Assembly (NCBI GenBank): GCA_945863605.1
Contig: CAMAZP010000006.1
Location: 56,345-120,344 of the forward strand
Length of the DNA: 64,000 nt
Source of the DNA: Chitinophaga pinensis
Lineage (GTDB): Bacteria > Bacteroidota > Bacteroidia > Flavobacteriales_D > Crocinitomicaceae
Direction: 5' to 3'
The position numbers and the translations under genes were made by a program. Every line of letters begins with the position of its first letter. Within the stretch, counting starts at the first letter, position 1. The notes under the pieces are model-generated. The model ran no database searches. It saw nothing but the letters and a program-made list of their open reading frames with translations, and was not told where the DNA came from. Below, in pieces: positions 16,680-28,415 of the stretch.

Positions 16680-17039
16680 TATATACCTAGTAAAACAGTC
16701 TAAATCCCTTCATTTGAGTTCATTGTCTTTAATACAAAGTAATAGTTAGATTGCCCTCAACAAAAATAAAATTTGTCGCTTTTTTTAGTTGTTATTTTAG
16801 AGATTTTTACTTCATCAAATTATAATTTTTGATAGAATAATACGAAGTAATTGTTTTAAAAATAAATAATCTTATTAGTAGCGTTCTGACAATAAGCATT
16901 CCCCTTTACAAAATAAATTATTAACAAACTCATTGATTGTTTTTTTAGTCATTAGGCTACTCTGTATCTATGTCTACTTTTTTCTTCAATGAATAATATG
17001 ATTTAAATACAATTTTAGAGTAAAAACTTATAAAAATAA
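16680..17039. other. AT-rich intergenic region without a recognisable gene
   Basis: Between the convergent ends of the exported-protein gene and rpoC. Both strands were read: it has no ORF of credible length, no tRNA and no repeat shared with the rest of the window. Confidence 0.6.
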
Positions 17040-17074
17040 ATATCCCCGAAATCAAAGTAAGATCTCGGGGATAT
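17040..17074 (-). terminator. Terminator of the rpoBC operon
   Basis: A perfect 10-bp stem, arms 17040-17049 and 17065-17074 (core TCCCCGA/TCGGGGA), with a 15-nt loop. On the minus strand it is followed by a T-rich tract, 45 bp after the rpoC stop. The T-rich flank on the other side could make it act in both directions. Confidence 0.75.
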
Positions 17075-17118
17075 TTTAATTTATTTTAAATTGAAATAAA
17101 AAATTTTATTCCAGTTTG

Positions 17119-20100
17119 TTATGCTTCTACTAGTTCATCATAAGCATCTTGAGAACCAACAATCATTTTCTGAAATTCACGAACACCTGTACCTGCAGGA
17201 ATTAAATGTCCAACTATGACATTTTCTTTTAATCCTTGTAAGTGATCCTCTTTACCTGAAATTGCAGCTTCATTTAATACTTTAGTTGTTTCTTGGAAAG
17301 AAGCAGCAGAAATAAACGATTGAGTTTGAAGAGAAGCTCTCGTAATACCTTGTAACAAAGGAGTAGAAGTTGCTGGAACAGCTTCAATTGCTTCTACTAG
17401 CTTTCTATCCTCACGTTTTAATCTTGAATTTTCATCTCTTAAGCGTCTAACAGAAACTAATTGACCTTTTTTTAATTCAGTTGAGTCTCCGGCATCCTTA
17501 ACGAACATCATACCGTATAATGCATCATTTGCCTCCATTATGTCGGCTTTATGAACTGATTGACCCTCTAAAAAATGAGTATCACCAGAATCAATAATTT
17601 CAGCTTTTAACATCATTTGACGAACGATTACCTCGAAATGTTTATCGTTGATTTTTACCCCTTGTAAACGGTAAACTTCTTGAATTTCATTTACGATATA
17701 TTCTTGAACTTTTGTTGGACCTTCAATATTTAAAATATCGTTTGGAGTAATAGCTCCATCTGATAGTGGTTGTCCAGCTCTAACGAAGTCGTTTTGTTGA
17801 ACTAAAATATGTTTAGATAGTGAAACTAAGTATTTTCTTACTTCGCCTAATTTAGATGTAATAATAATCTCACGATTACCTCTTTTAATTAAGCCAAAAG
17901 ATGCAGTTCCATCAATTTCAGAAACAACAGCAGGATTTGATGGATTTCTAGCTTCAAATAACTCAGTTACACGTGGTAAACCTCCTGTGATATCTCCGGT
18001 TTTACCAGCTAATCTAGGGATTTTAACCAATATTTCACCAGCTTCTAAAATACTATCCTCATTAACCGAAATGTGTGCATTGACTGGGATTGAGTATTCA
18101 CGTAATTTCTCGTTTGTTTTAGGGTCGACAATATGTATCGCAGGACTTTTCTTTTTGTCTCTTGTTTCAATAATTACTTTCTCTGTAAATCCAGTTTGTT
18201 CATCGACTTCTTCACGGAAAGTAACATTTTCGATAATATTATCAAAAGTAACTTTTCCTGATACCTCTGCAACAATTAAAGCATTGTATGGATCCCATTT
18301 ACAGATAACATCTCCTTTTTTAATTTTTGTATTAGGAGTTACTACTAATTCAGATCCATAAGGAACGTTTGCAGTCATTACAGTAATTCCTGTTTTCTCG
18401 TCTGTGATTTTTAATTCTGCAGAACGACCAACAACGATTATTTTACTTGTTCCATCAGCGTTTATTTTCTCAATCGTTCTTAATTCGTCGATTTCAATTT
18501 TACCGTTTGCCTTAGCTTTTAAATCTGAAATATCAGCAATATTTGATGCAGTTCCTCCAACGTGGAATGTACGAAGAGTTAACTGAGTACCCGGCTCTCC
18601 AATTGACTGAGCAGCAACCACTCCGACAGCATCACCACGTTGTGCTAATCTATGATTTGAAAGATTTCTACCATAACATTTCGAACAAACACCTCTTCTC
18701 ATTTCACAAGTCAACACCGAACGTATCTCAACTTCATCAATTCCTGCTTTTTCGATAATTTTAGCAACATCTTCAGTAATTAACTCTCCAGCAGCAACAA
18801 TCAAATTTTCAGATTCCGGAAGATATACATCATGAACAGATGTTCTTCCTAATATTCTATCATACAATGGTTCTACAACCTCGTCATTTTTCTTTAACGC
18901 TGTTGCAACAATACCTCTTAATGTTCCGCAATCGTTAGAATTGATTACTACATCTTGAGCAACATCAACTAAACGTCGAGTTAAGTAACCTGCATCCGCA
19001 GTTTTTAAGGCTGTATCCGCTAAACCTTTACGTGCACCATGGGTAGAGATAAAGTATTCTAAAATCGATAATCCTTCTTTAAAGTTAGATAAAATCGGAT
19101 TCTCGATAATCTCTTGCACAGAAGCACCAGACTTCTGTGGTTTCGCCATCAATCCACGCATACCAGATAACTGACGAATTTGTTCTTTAGATCCACGAGC
19201 TCCAGAGTCAAACATCATGTAAATTGAGTTGAATCCTTGACGGTCGGTTTTCAATTGGTCCATCAATGTAGCAGTTAGTCTAGAGTTTGTATGTGTCCAG
19301 ATATCAATGATTTGGTTATAACGCTCATTATTAGTAATAAGACCCATGTTATAGTTCGACATTACTTCTTTCACATCACCTTCTGCTTTAAGAACTAATT
19401 GCTCTTTTTCTTTAGGAATAATAATATCATCTAGGTTGAAAGATAATCCACCTCTGAATGCCATTTCATAACCTAATCCTTTGATATCATCTAAAAATTG
19501 AGCAGTTCGTGATGTTCCGCACACTTTTAATACTTCACCGATAATATCTCTAAGTGCTTTTTTAGTTAATACATCATTAATGTACCCAACTTCCCTTGGC
19601 ACTTTTTCGTTAAATAAAACACGTCCACAAGTTGTTTCAATAATCATTAACTCAGGAATTCCTTCTTTATTAAGATCGTATGATTTTACTTTTAAATGTG
19701 CATGTAAGTCTAATTTTTTCTCGTTGTAAGCAATAATAACTTCTGTTGGAGAATAGAATGTACTCCCTTCACCGTTAACTATTTCAGTTTCTGTTGATTT
19801 TTTACCTTTAGTAATGTAATACAAACCTAACACCATATCTTGAGAAGGTACTGCAATAGGAGCTCCATTAGCAGGATTCAAGATATTGTGAGAAGCCAAC
19901 ATCAGCATCTGTGCTTCTAAAATTGCTGCGTTACCCAAAGGTAAATGAACAGCCATTTGATCCCCATCGAAATCGGCGTTGAAAGCTGTAGTAACAAGAG
20001 GATGTAAACGGATTGCTTTACCTTCAATTAATTTTGGTTGAAAAGCTTGAATACCGAGTCTATGTAATGTTGGTGCACGGTTTAATAAAACCGGATGGCC

Positions 20101-21408
20101 TTTCAAAACATTCTCTAAAATATCCCAAACCACAGGCTCTTTACGATCAACAATTTTCTTAGCAGATTTAACTGTTTTCACAATACCACGTTCAATCATT
20201 TTACGTATGATGAATGGTTTGTAAAGTTCAGCTGCCATATCCTTTGGTAAACCACACTCATGTAACTTCAAATCAGGCCCAACAACAATAACCGATCGAG
20301 CTGAATAATCTACACGTTTACCCAGTAAGTTTTGACGGAATCGGCCTTGCTTACCTTTTAATGAATCAGAAAGAGATTTTAGTGCTCTATTTGACTCAGT
20401 TTTAACAGCACTTGATTTTCTAGAATTATCGAATAATGAATCTACCGATTCTTGCAACATACGTTTTTCATTGCGCAAGATTACTTCAGGAGCTTTTATT
20501 TCAATTAATCTTTTCAAACGATTATTACGAATAATTACACGTCTGTATAAATCATTCAAATCCGAAGTTGCAAAACGGCCACCATCAAGAGGAACTAATG
20601 GACGTAATTCAGGTGGAATAACAGGAACAACTTTAACTATCATCCATTCAGGACGATTATCAATGCGTGTTTGAGAATCTTTCATTGCCTCGACAACTTG
20701 TAATCTCTTTAATGCTTCGTGTTTTCTTTGTACTGAAGTTTCATGTTTAGCTTGATCCCTTAGAGAGTAGGATAAATCTTCTAAATTCAGTCCTTTAAGT
20801 AAATCATAAAGTGCTTCAGCACCCATTTTAGCAATAAATTTATTAGGATCTGAATCATCTAAATGATGATTATCCTTCATAGCAGGATTATCAATAATAT
20901 CTAAATACTCCTCCTCAGACAAAAAGTCCATTTTTTTCAAATCTAAGCCTTCTACATCAGCAGTTGATCCAACTTGTATTACGACATAACGTTCATAATA
21001 GATAATTTGATCTAATTTTTTTGTAGGTAAACCTAGTAAGTAACCGATTTTGTTTGGTAATGAACGGAAGTACCAGATGTGAGCCACAGGAACTACAAGA
21101 GAGATATGTCCCATTCGTTCTCTACGAACTTTCTTTTCAGTTACTTCTACACCACATCGGTCGCAAACGATTCCTTTATATCGAATTCTCTTATATTTAC
21201 CACAGTGACATTCGTAATCTTTAACTGGTCCAAATATTCGTTCACAAAACAAACCATCTCGTTCAGGTTTGTAAGTTCTGTAATTTATTGTTTCCGGTTT
21301 CAAAACTTCTCCACTTGAGTTCTCCAAAATTACTTCTGGAGATGCCAATGATATGGTGATTTTATTGAAGCTACTTTGTTTTTTTGGTGTTTCTTTTTTG
21401 AAAGCCAT
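17119..21408 (-). CDS. rpoC: DNA-directed RNA polymerase subunit beta'
   Basis: A 1429-residue catalytic subunit of RNA polymerase. The start at 21408 ([17 protein letters not shown]) is chosen because the upstream in-frame extension overlaps the end of rpoB and is not conserved-looking. The N-terminal zinc finger reads [20 protein letters not shown] (about 67-86), the Mg-binding centre is [12 protein letters not shown], and a second zinc cluster includes [13 protein letters not shown]. Trigger-loop sequence [18 protein letters not shown] is intact. It starts 29 bp after rpoB, as in almost all bacteria, and ends at a strong hairpin terminator. Confidence 0.97.
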   Translation of the reverse strand: MAFKKETPKKQSSFNKITISLASPEVILENSSGEVLKPETINYRTYKPERDGLFCERIFGPVKDYECHCGKYKRIRYKGIVCDRCGVEVTEKKVRRERMGHISLVVPVAHIWYFRSLPNKIGYLLGLPTKKLDQIIYYERYVVIQVGSTADVEGLDLKKMDFLSEEEYLDIIDNPAMKDNHHLDDSDPNKFIAKMGAEALYDLLKGLNLEDLSYSLRDQAKHETSVQRKHEALKRLQVVEAMKDSQTRIDNRPEWMIVKVVPVIPPELRPLVPLDGGRFATSDLNDLYRRVIIRNNRLKRLIEIKAPEVILRNEKRMLQESVDSLFDNSRKSSAVKTESNRALKSLSDSLKGKQGRFRQNLLGKRVDYSARSVIVVGPDLKLHECGLPKDMAAELYKPFIIRKMIERGIVKTVKSAKKIVDRKEPVVWDILENVLKGHPVLLNRAPTLHRLGIQAFQPKLIEGKAIRLHPLVTTAFNADFDGDQMAVHLPLGNAAILEAQMLMLASHNILNPANGAPIAVPSQDMVLGLYYITKGKKSTETEIVNGEGSTFYSPTEVIIAYNEKKLDLHAHLKVKSYDLNKEGIPELMIIETTCGRVLFNEKVPREVGYINDVLTKKALRDIIGEVLKVCGTSRTAQFLDDIKGLGYEMAFRGGLSFNLDDIIIPKEKEQLVLKAEGDVKEVMSNYNMGLITNNERYNQIIDIWTHTNSRLTATLMDQLKTDRQGFNSIYMMFDSGARGSKEQIRQLSGMRGLMAKPQKSGASVQEIIENPILSNFKEGLSILEYFISTHGARKGLADTALKTADAGYLTRRLVDVAQDVVINSNDCGTLRGIVATALKKNDEVVEPLYDRILGRTSVHDVYLPESENLIVAAGELITEDVAKIIEKAGIDEVEIRSVLTCEMRRGVCSKCYGRNLSNHRLAQRGDAVGVVAAQSIGEPGTQLTLRTFHVGGTASNIADISDLKAKANGKIEIDELRTIEKINADGTSKIIVVGRSAELKITDEKTGITVMTANVPYGSELVVTPNTKIKKGDVICKWDPYNALIVAEVSGKVTFDNIIENVTFREEVDEQTGFTEKVIIETRDKKKSPAIHIVDPKTNEKLREYSIPVNAHISVNEDSILEAGEILVKIPRLAGKTGDITGGLPRVTELFEARNPSNPAVVSEIDGTASFGLIKRGNREIIITSKLGEVRKYLVSLSKHILVQQNDFVRAGQPLSDGAITPNDILNIEGPTKVQEYIVNEIQEVYRLQGVKINDKHFEVIVRQMMLKAEIIDSGDTHFLEGQSVHKADIMEANDALYGMMFVKDAGDSTELKKGQLVSVRRLRDENSRLKREDRKLVEAIEAVPATSTPLLQGITRASLQTQSFISAASFQETTKVLNEAAISGKEDHLQGLKENVIVGHLIPAGTGVREFQKMIVGSQDAYDELVEA

Positions 21409-21437
21409 TTTTATAACGATTTCGTTTACTAATTCAA

Positions 21438-24400
21438 TTAATCCATGCTTACATTCAAGCAAAGTCCTCTTAACTCATGTAATAATACATTGAAAGATTC
21501 AGGTATACCAGGTTCAGGAATATTGTCTCCTTTAACGATTGCTTCATAAGCTTTTGCTCTACCAGTTACATCATCTGATTTTACTGTTAAGATTTCTTGT
21601 AGAATATTAGATGCTCCAAATGCTTCTAATGCCCAAACCTCCATCTCACCAAATCTTTGACCTCCAAACTGTGCTTTACCACCTAATGGCTGCTGCGTAA
21701 TTAAAGAGTATGGTCCGATTGAACGTGCATGCATTTTATCATCAACCATATGAGATAGTTTCAACATATAGATAACTCCTACAGTTGCTGGTTGATCAAA
21801 ACGTTCTCCAGTTCCACCGTCGTGTAGATAAGTTTTACCTGATCTTGGTACGCCAGCTTTATCTGTCCAGTCATTGATTTCACTTGGTTTAGCGCCATCA
21901 AAAATAGGAGTTGCAAATTTAACACCTAAATTATCTCCTGCCCAACCAAGAACAGTTTCATAAATCTGTCCTAAGTTCATACGAGACGGAACTCCGAGTG
22001 GATTTAGAACGATATCAACAGGAGTACCATCAGCAAGGAATGGCATATCTTCAGCACGTACGATATTGGCAACAATACCTTTATTTCCGTGACGTCCTGC
22101 CATCTTATCCCCTACTTTCAATTTACGTTTTTTAGCAACATAAACTTTCGCCAATTTCACGATACCTGCTGGAAGTTCATCCCCAACAGAGATATGAAAT
22201 TTACGACGTTTGTAGTTTCCTAATATGTCATTTGATTTAATATTGAAATTATGAATTAAACGACTTATTAATTGATTAATTGAATTATCAGCTGTCCAAT
22301 TCAATGGATTTACAATGGAGTAATCTAGGGCAAATAATGCTTTGTTAGTAAATTTCGTACCTTTTTTAATCAATTCTTCTTTGAAGTTATTGAAAACACC
22401 CGATGATTTATTTTCACCTAAAATCAATAATAATTTATCAACCAATTTTTCTTTCAAATCAGCAAAATCTTTTTGATATTCTGCATCGATAGTTTCTAAA
22501 ACCGGCTTGTCTTGATTTTTAGATTTTCTGTCTTTAATCGCCCTTGAAAATAGTTTTTTCTGTATAACTACACCTCTTAATGAAGGTCCAGCTTTTAATG
22601 AAGCATCTTTCACATCTCCAGCTTTATCTCCGAAAATAGCACGTAATAATTTTTCTTCTGGTGAAGGGTCTGTTTCACCTTTTGGTGTAATTTTTCCTAT
22701 TAAAATATCCCCTTCTTTGATTTCAGCTCCGATACGAATTAGACCATTTTCATCCAAATCTTTGGTAGCCTCTTCACTCACATTTGGAATATCAGATGTT
22801 AACTCTTCCATTCCACGTTTAGTGTCGCGAACTTCTAAAGAATACTCATCTATGTGTATTGAAGTAAATATGTCATTTCTTACTACTTTTTCCGAGATTA
22901 CAATTGCATCCTCAAAGTTATATCCTTTCCATGGCATGAATGCTACTTTCAAATTTTGACCAAGTGCTAATTCACCCGCCTGAGTTGCATATCCTTCACA
23001 CAAAACCTGACCTATTTCAACTCTATCACCTTTTTTAACAATTGGTTTGAGATTGATACAAGTACTTTGGTTTGTTTTTTGGAATTTAGTTAATGGGTAT
23101 CTACTAACTTCACTTTCAAAACTCACTAATTTGTCCTCATCTGTCCAGTCATAGCGAATGATAATTTCATTAGCATCAACATATTCAACAACACCATTCC
23201 CTTCTGCGTTAATTAATACGCGTGAGTCTCTTGCAACTAATCTTTCAATTCCTGTACCAACAATTGGTGAATTTGGACGAAGTAATGGTACAGCTTGACG
23301 CTGCATGTTAGATCCCATTAGTGCACGATTGGCATCATCATGTTCTAAGAATGGAATTGAGGATGCAGCTATTGATGCAATCTGATTAGCTCCGACATCC
23401 ATCAAATGTAAGTCTTTAGGAGGTAAAACAGGGAAGTCACCTTCAAAACGTGCTTTTACTAAGTCAGATAAAAAGTTACCATTGTCATCAATAATAGCAT
23501 TCGCTTGGGCAATAGTTTTAGAATCTTCCTCTTCAGCTGCCAAATAGATAGGTTCCTCGTGTAAAGCGACTTTACCATTTTCAACTTTACGATATGGAGT
23601 TTCAATAAAACCCAATTTATTTACTTTAGCAAATACACACAAAGAGGAAATCAAACCAATGTTTGGTCCTTCTGGTGTTTCTATAGTACAAAGTCGGCCA
23701 TAGTGAGTATAATGTACATCACGTACCTCAAAACCAGCTCTTTCTCTCGATAATCCACCTGGACCTAACGCAGATAATCTTCTTTTGTGCGTAACCTCAG
23801 AGAGTGGATTAGTTTGATCCATAAACTGAGAAAGCTGATTTGTTCCAAAAAATGAATTGATAACCGATGATAAAGTTTTGGCATTAATCAAGTCAATTGG
23901 AGTAAATACTTCGTTGTCACGAACATTCATACGCTCACGAATTGTTCTAGCCATTCTAGCTAATCCAACTCCAAATTGAGAATATAATTGTTCTCCAACA
24001 GTCCTTACTCGTCGATTTGATAAATGATCAATATCATCAATATCTGCTTTAGAATTTATTAATTCTATCAAATATTTAATGATTTGTAAAATATCATTTT
24101 TAGTCAAAACTCTAGATTCTTCAGAGCTATCTAAATTTAACTTTTTGTTTAAACGAAAACGCCCAACTTCACCTAAATCGTATCTAGCATCGGAGAAGAA
24201 CAATTTATCAAAAACACTTTTAGCAGTTTCATAATCGGGTGGATCTGCATTTCTTAATTGACGATAAATATGTTCAACAGCTTCTTTTTCGGAGTTTGAA
24301 ATATCTTTTTGAAGAGTGTTATATATTATTGTGTAATCTGTTGAATTAGCATCTTCTTTGTGTAATATCAACGATTTTGTTCCTGAGTCTAATATTTTAT

Positions 24401-25247
24401 CTAAATGATCTTCTGAAATAACAAGTTCTCTATCTAGGATTACTTCATTTCGTTCAATTGAAACAACTTCTCCTGTATCTTCATCTACGAAATCTTCAAT
24501 CCATGTTTTAAGAACTCTCGCTGCAAGTCGTCGACCAACTAATTTTTTAAGATTAGCTTTACTAACTTTGACCTCATCTGCAAGACCAAAAATTTCTAGT
24601 ATGTCTTTATCTGTTTCATAACCGATTGCACGGAATAAAGTGGTCACTGGTAATTTCTTCTTTCTATCAATGTAAGCATACATTATATTATTAATGTCAG
24701 TAGCAAATTCAATCCAAGACCCTTTGAAAGGAATTATTCTTGCTGAATATAGCTTTGTACCATTAGCATGACGGCTTTGACCAAAGAAAACACCTGGTGA
24801 TCTGTGTAATTGAGATACAATTACACGCTCTGCACCATTAACAACAAATGAACCTTTAGGTGTCATGTAAGGTATCGTTCCTAAGTATACATCCTGAACG
24901 ATTGTCTCAAAATCCTCATGTTCTGGATCAGTACAGTAAAGTTTTAATTTTGCTTTTAGAGGAACACTATAGGTTAGACCTCTTTCAATACATTCCTCTA
25001 TTGAATATCTTGGTGGGTCAATAAAATAATCCAAGAATTCTAATACGAATTGATTTCGAGTATCCGTGATAGGAAAGTTTTCAGCGAAAACTTTGAATAA
25101 TCCTTCACTATCTCTATTTTCAGGAGTTGTTTCAAGTTGAAAAAACTCTCTAAAAGATTTTAATTGAATTTCCAGAAAGTCTGGGTATTCAAATTGGTTT
25201 TTGCTTGAAGCAAAATTAATTCGGGTTGAATTATTTGATGTTGCCAA
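21438..25247 (-). CDS. rpoB: DNA-directed RNA polymerase subunit beta
   Basis: A 1269-residue RNA polymerase subunit. The TTG at 25247 is chosen as start: it gives [24 protein letters not shown], aligned with the usual Bacteroidota N-terminus, whereas the only upstream in-frame ATGs lie inside a long hairpin at 25301-25345. Family motifs seen include the rifampicin region ([19 protein letters not shown], then [13 protein letters not shown]), with D and H at the usual sensitive positions, plus GRHGNKGI and the C-terminal [21 protein letters not shown] rifampicin-sensitive enzyme is expected. It is 111 bp from rplL and 29 bp before rpoC. Confidence 0.96.
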   Translation of the reverse strand: MATSNNSTRINFASSKNQFEYPDFLEIQLKSFREFFQLETTPENRDSEGLFKVFAENFPITDTRNQFVLEFLDYFIDPPRYSIEECIERGLTYSVPLKAKLKLYCTDPEHEDFETIVQDVYLGTIPYMTPKGSFVVNGAERVIVSQLHRSPGVFFGQSRHANGTKLYSARIIPFKGSWIEFATDINNIMYAYIDRKKKLPVTTLFRAIGYETDKDILEIFGLADEVKVSKANLKKLVGRRLAARVLKTWIEDFVDEDTGEVVSIERNEVILDRELVISEDHLDKILDSGTKSLILHKEDANSTDYTIIYNTLQKDISNSEKEAVEHIYRQLRNADPPDYETAKSVFDKLFFSDARYDLGEVGRFRLNKKLNLDSSEESRVLTKNDILQIIKYLIELINSKADIDDIDHLSNRRVRTVGEQLYSQFGVGLARMARTIRERMNVRDNEVFTPIDLINAKTLSSVINSFFGTNQLSQFMDQTNPLSEVTHKRRLSALGPGGLSRERAGFEVRDVHYTHYGRLCTIETPEGPNIGLISSLCVFAKVNKLGFIETPYRKVENGKVALHEEPIYLAAEEEDSKTIAQANAIIDDNGNFLSDLVKARFEGDFPVLPPKDLHLMDVGANQIASIAASSIPFLEHDDANRALMGSNMQRQAVPLLRPNSPIVGTGIERLVARDSRVLINAEGNGVVEYVDANEIIIRYDWTDEDKLVSFESEVSRYPLTKFQKTNQSTCINLKPIVKKGDRVEIGQVLCEGYATQAGELALGQNLKVAFMPWKGYNFEDAIVISEKVVRNDIFTSIHIDEYSLEVRDTKRGMEELTSDIPNVSEEATKDLDENGLIRIGAEIKEGDILIGKITPKGETDPSPEEKLLRAIFGDKAGDVKDASLKAGPSLRGVVIQKKLFSRAIKDRKSKNQDKPVLETIDAEYQKDFADLKEKLVDKLLLILGENKSSGVFNNFKEELIKKGTKFTNKALFALDYSIVNPLNWTADNSINQLISRLIHNFNIKSNDILGNYKRRKFHISVGDELPAGIVKLAKVYVAKKRKLKVGDKMAGRHGNKGIVANIVRAEDMPFLADGTPVDIVLNPLGVPSRMNLGQIYETVLGWAGDNLGVKFATPIFDGAKPSEINDWTDKAGVPRSGKTYLHDGGTGERFDQPATVGVIYMLKLSHMVDDKMHARSIGPYSLITQQPLGGKAQFGGQRFGEMEVWALEAFGASNILQEILTVKSDDVTGRAKAYEAIVKGDNIPEPGIPESFNVLLHELRGLCLNVSMD

Positions 25248-25300
25248 GGCTTTATTTTTTTTTAGGTTATTGTATTCTTTGTAACAAGATAAATGCTTAG

Positions 25301-25345
25301 AAACAGAACAAGGCATCCGCAATAATTGCGATGCCTGTTCTGTTT
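25301..25345 (-). terminator. Hairpin between rplL and rpoB, probable attenuator
   Basis: Arms 25301-25320 and 25328-25345 pair as 9 bp (AAACAGAAC/GTTCTGTTT), 6 bp (AGGCAT/ATGCCT) and 3 bp with single bulges, around a 7-nt loop. It starts 13 bp after the rplL stop. The following minus-strand sequence has only a weak T run, so partial termination, or an RNase processing site as in the E. coli rplL-rpoB gap, is more likely than a full stop. Confidence 0.65.
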
Positions 25346-25358
25346 ATGAAGAGGGAAA

Positions 25359-25736
25359 TTACTTAACTTCTACTTCAGCTCCAGCTTCTTCAAGAGACTT
25401 TTTAAGTCCTTCAGCTTCGTCTTTAGAAACTCCTTCTTTTAAAACTGAAGGTGCCGCATCAACTAAGTCTTTAGATTCTTTCAATCCATTTCCTGTTAAT
25501 TCTTTAACAAGTTTAACAACAGCAAGTTTGTTTGGACCACCAGCTTTAAGAATCACATTGAATTCTGTTTGTTCTACTACTTCTTCAGCAGCAGCACCAC
25601 CACCACCTGCGACCATAACAGCAGCAGCTGCAGCTGGTTCGATTCCATACTCGTCTTTAAGAATTGTTGCCAACTCATTTACTTCTTTAACCGTTAGGTT
25701 TACTAATGTTTCTGCAATTTGCTTTAAATCAGCCAT
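25359..25736 (-). CDS. rplL: 50S ribosomal protein L7/L12
   Basis: A 125-residue acidic stalk protein of the large ribosomal subunit, present in several copies and bound through L10; it recruits the translation GTPases. The N-terminal dimerisation domain (about 1-33), an Ala/Gly-rich hinge with [13 protein letters not shown] (about 36-48) and the C-terminal domain (55-125) with [19 protein letters not shown] are all present. Length is normal. It is 33 bp downstream of rplJ, and a stable hairpin separates it from rpoB, consistent with more L7/L12 than polymerase being made. Confidence 0.97.
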   Translation of the reverse strand: MADLKQIAETLVNLTVKEVNELATILKDEYGIEPAAAAAVMVAGGGGAAAEEVVEQTEFNVILKAGGPNKLAVVKLVKELTGNGLKESKDLVDAAPSVLKEGVSKDEAEGLKKSLEEAGAEVEVK

Positions 25737-25769
25737 TTTATTTTATTTTTAAAAGGGTTTAATAATAAT

Positions 25770-26291
25770 TTATGCTCTTTCTTCGAGCGTTTTAAGGATG
25801 CCTGCAATTTTACTACCAGCACCTGTAAGGCCAGACAATACATTTTTAACAGGGCTTTGTAACAATCCAATGATTTCTCCGACTAATTCTTCTTTACTTT
25901 TTAGATTTTCAAGAACAATTAATTGATTATCTCCAATGAATACAGCTTCGTCTATATAAGCACCTTTCAAAATTGGTTTTGGATTTTTCTTACGAAAATC
26001 TGTAATCAATTTTGCAGGGGCATTTGCAATTTCACTAAACATTACTGAAGTTGACCCTTTCAAAGTATCTTTCAATCCTCCGAAATCTTTACCTTCAACA
26101 CGGTTCATTGCTTGCTCTAACAAAGCATTTTTAACTACACGCATTTGGATGTTTGATTGAAAACATTTTCTTCGCAATGAGTTAACTGTTTCTACTGTTA
26201 ATTCTGCAGTATCTGTTAAATAAACAACATTGTTTGCTGTTAAATCAGCTGCCAATTCGTCTATGTACTTTGCTTTTTCTTCTCTTGTCAT
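25770..26291 (-). CDS. rplJ: 50S ribosomal protein L10
   Basis: A 173-residue stalk base protein. The N-terminal globular domain has the expected elements (LTVETVNSLRRKC, RVVKNALLEQAM, FRKKNPKPILKGAYI). The C-terminal helix (about 140-173, LLQSPVKNVLSGLTGAGSK) anchors the L7/L12 dimers. In E. coli L10 represses its own operon through a leader before rplJ; here only 11 bp separate rplA from rplJ, so a leader of that kind would have to lie inside rplA or be absent. Confidence 0.96.
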   Translation of the reverse strand: MTREEKAKYIDELAADLTANNVVYLTDTAELTVETVNSLRRKCFQSNIQMRVVKNALLEQAMNRVEGKDFGGLKDTLKGSTSVMFSEIANAPAKLITDFRKKNPKPILKGAYIDEAVFIGDNQLIVLENLKSKEELVGEIIGLLQSPVKNVLSGLTGAGSKIAGILKTLEERA

Positions 26292-26302
26292 TTTCTAAAA
26301 TA

Positions 26303-26998
26303 TTAAGCATTAACAGACTTAGCGTCAATTTGAATACCAGGACTCATTGTTGCGCTTAAATAAACACTTTTGATGTACGTACCTTTTGCAGCTGATGGCT
26401 TTAACTTTATCAAAGTTTGAATTAATTCGTGAGCATTTTCACGTATTTTTTCACCTTCAAAACTAGTTTTTCCAATTGAAGAATGGATAATACCGTACTT
26501 ATCAACTTTAAAATCGATTTTACCAGCTTTAACCTCTTGTACTGCTTTACCTATGTCCATTGTTACAGTTCCTGTTTTAGGATTTGGCATTAAACCACGA
26601 GGGCCTAAAATACGTCCTAAAGCACCGACTTTACCCATAACTGAAGGCATTGTAATTATTACGTCTACCGATGTCCAACCTGCCTTAATTTTAGCGATGT
26701 AGTCATCTAAACCAACGAAATCAGCACCAGCTTCAACAGCTTCGGCCTCTTTATCAGGCGTACACAAAACAAGAACCTTGACATCTTTACCTGTACCATG
26801 AGGTAGGGCAACTGTACCTCTAACCATTTGATTTGCCTTTCTTGGATCTACACCCAAACGTACGCAAATATCAACGGAAGCATCGAATTTAGTGGTTGAA
26901 ATACCTTTAACCAAATCACATGCTTCTGTTAGAGTGTAAGCTTTTGACAAATCAAATTTTGCCAAAATCTCTTTTCTTTTCTTTGAAACTCTTTTCAT
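26303..26998 (-). CDS. rplA: 50S ribosomal protein L1
   Basis: A 231-residue protein of the L1 stalk, which moves deacylated tRNA out of the E site. The sequence is typical over its whole length: [21 protein letters not shown] near the N-terminus, a central domain with [18 protein letters not shown] (about 129-146), and the C-terminal [22 protein letters not shown]. In other bacteria L1 represses its own mRNA by binding a leader upstream of rplK. A folded region that could serve this role lies at 27455-27536. It is 9 bp downstream of rplK. Confidence 0.97.
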   Translation of the reverse strand: MKRVSKKRKEILAKFDLSKAYTLTEACDLVKGISTTKFDASVDICVRLGVDPRKANQMVRGTVALPHGTGKDVKVLVLCTPDKEAEAVEAGADFVGLDDYIAKIKAGWTSVDVIITMPSVMGKVGALGRILGPRGLMPNPKTGTVTMDIGKAVQEVKAGKIDFKVDKYGIIHSSIGKTSFEGEKIRENAHELIQTLIKLKPSAAKGTYIKSVYLSATMSPGIQIDAKSVNA

Positions 26999-27007
26999 AC
27001 CACTAAA

Positions 27008-27454
27008 TTATTTGGATTTAGGTGCTTCACCACCTTTAACTGTAACTCCCATACTTCTTGCAGTACCTGCAACCATTCTCATCGCTGCATCTACAGTAAA
27101 ACAATTCAAATCAGGAAGTTTATCTTCTGCAATCAGACGTACTTGATCCCAAGATATAGAACCAACCTTAACTCTGTTTGGTTCAGAAGAACCTTTCTTG
27201 ATTTTTGTATGCTCAATAATTTGAACTGCTGCTGGAGGGGTTTTTAAAACAAAATCGAAAGATTTATCACCATAAACAGTAATAACTACTGGAACAACTT
27301 TCCCCATTTTGTCTTGTGTTCTAGCATTAAACTGCTTACAAAACTCCATGATATTCACACCTTTCGCACCCAAAGCAGGTCCAATTGGAGGAGATGGGTT
27401 AGCTGCACCACCTTTGACCTGTAATTTGATCAATGCTGCTACTTCTTTAGCCAT
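27008..27454 (-). CDS. rplK: 50S ribosomal protein L11
   Basis: A 148-residue protein that binds the GTPase-associated centre of 23S rRNA and takes part in the stringent response. The N-terminal domain has the Pro-rich [21 protein letters not shown] (about 21-40), and the C-terminal RNA-binding domain ends with [13 protein letters not shown]. Length and order (nusG, rplK, rplA) are standard. It is separated from nusG by 82 bp that can fold. Confidence 0.97.
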   Translation of the reverse strand: MAKEVAALIKLQVKGGAANPSPPIGPALGAKGVNIMEFCKQFNARTQDKMGKVVPVVITVYGDKSFDFVLKTPPAAVQIIEHTKIKKGSSEPNRVKVGSISWDQVRLIAEDKLPDLNCFTVDAAMRMVAGTARSMGVTVKGGEAPKSK

Positions 27455-27536
27455 ATATATAAATTTATGTAGTCAAACGTGAGTAATTAATGGGAAGCTT
27501 TAATCATCTTTCTCACTCCTACGGGTTAATACAATT
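27455..27536 (-). promoter_or_regulatory. Structured leader upstream of rplK, candidate L1 autoregulatory site
   Basis: On the minus strand GUAG and GUGAG pair with CUCAC and CUAC further on, giving a two-part stem with an asymmetric internal loop around a central loop of about 26 nt, ending 25 nt before the rplK start. No promoter box is present, so this is an RNA leader inside the long transcript. L1 control at this position is known in other phyla. The match to an L1 motif was not verified. Confidence 0.35.
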
Positions 27537-28088
27537 TTAAACTTCTTTTTCTACCTGCATGTAACTTAATTCTAGTAGATTTTTTCTACCAAAAATTTTA
27601 ACCATTACTTTCAGTTTTTTCTTATCTTCATTAATTTCATCAATCACACCTGAGAAATTATTGAATGGACCATCAATTACTTTAACGGATTCTCCAATTA
27701 CAAAAGGTATTTTCAATTCTTCTTCGTTTTCTGCTAGTTCATCTACTTTTCCAAGTATTCTGTTAACTTCAGATAATCGCATTGGAACAGGTTCTCCACC
27801 TTTAACCGTTCCTAAGAAGCCAATAACATTAGGAATACCTTTAATAACGTGAGAAACTTCACCTACTAGTGCAGCTTCTATTAAAACATATCCTGGAAGA
27901 AAAGCCTTTTCTTTGTTTACTTTTTTTCCATTTTGAATTTTAAAAACTTTCTCGGTTGGAATCAATACTTGATTAACATAATCGTTCAATTTCATTCTGG
28001 TGATTTCCAACTCCAAGTATTCTTTAACTTTCTTTTCTTTACCGCTCACTGCGCGAACGACATACCATTTTTTTACTATTTCTCCCAT
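27537..28088 (-). CDS. nusG: Transcription termination/antitermination factor NusG
   Basis: A 183-residue transcription elongation factor. The NGN domain (about 6-115) begins KWYVVRAVSGKEKKVKEYLE and has the polymerase-binding region around FLPGYVLIEA. The C-terminal KOW domain (about 128-183) has GESVKVIDGPFNNFSGVIDEIN, the S10/Rho contact face. It is 9 bp downstream of secE in the conserved secE-nusG-rplK order. Length is normal for a Bacteroidota NusG, with no inserted domain. Confidence 0.96.
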   Translation of the reverse strand: MGEIVKKWYVVRAVSGKEKKVKEYLELEITRMKLNDYVNQVLIPTEKVFKIQNGKKVNKEKAFLPGYVLIEAALVGEVSHVIKGIPNVIGFLGTVKGGEPVPMRLSEVNRILGKVDELAENEEELKIPFVIGESVKVIDGPFNNFSGVIDEINEDKKKLKVMVKIFGRKNLLELSYMQVEKEV

Positions 28089-28097
28089 AATAAATTC

Positions 28098-28319
28098 TTA
28101 GAAAGTTCCGTAAATAAATCCAATAAGTCCTTTCCATAGTGAATCAGTTTCACCAGAAATACCGAAGATATAATCCATTAAAAATATGACCAGGGAAATT
28201 AACACCGATGATACAACTACAAGAATTGTATTGTTTTGTAGTTCCTTCCATGTAGGCCAAGTAACATTGTTGACCATTTCATGATATGTATCTTGAAAAT
28301 ATGTTCTAATTTTTGACAC
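28098..28319 (-). CDS. secE: Preprotein translocase subunit SecE
   Basis: A 73-residue single-span form of SecE that clamps SecY in the inner membrane translocon. The start is the GTG at 28319 (VSKIRTYFQDTYHEMVNNV); a longer reading frame runs through the upstream tRNA-Trp gene and is rejected. The amphipathic helix with the conserved NVTWPTWKELQ (about residues 17-27) is followed by one transmembrane helix (about 30-52, TILVVVSSVLISLVIFLMDYI). It starts 20 bp after the mature tRNA-Trp and is 9 bp before nusG. Confidence 0.93.
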   Translation of the reverse strand: MSKIRTYFQDTYHEMVNNVTWPTWKELQNNTILVVVSSVLISLVIFLMDYIFGISGETDSLWKGLIGFIYGTF

Positions 28320-28339
28320 GTAATTTGTATTATATTGTG

Positions 28340-28412
28340 CACGGGCGGTAGGGCTCGAACCCACGACCAATGGTTTTGGAAACCACCACTCTACCAACTG
28401 AGCTACACCCGT
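28340..28412 (-). tRNA. tRNA-Trp (CCA)
   Basis: A 73-nt cloverleaf with acceptor ACGGGTG/CGCCCGT (one G-T pair), loop TTCCAAA giving anticodon CCA, T-loop TTCGAGC and discriminator G, the expected base for Trp. No CCA end is encoded. It lies between tuf and secE, 3 bp after a strong hairpin. Confidence 0.95.
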
Positions 28413-28415
28413 CTA

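Noticed and set aside
17987..18758. Plus-strand reading frames inside rpoC and elsewhere opposite rpoB, tuf and nqr genes
   Set aside because: They overlap strongly conserved genes in the antisense direction, show composition expected of shadows and have no promoter or family motif.
25248..25322. ATG starts for rpoB at 25322 and 25316
   Set aside because: They lie inside the rplL-rpoB hairpin and add residues unlike any RpoB N-terminus.
28098..28397. A longer secE reading frame from 28397
   Set aside because: The extra 26 codons are the antisense-frame reading of tRNA-Trp. GTG 28319 gives the normal SecE N-terminus.
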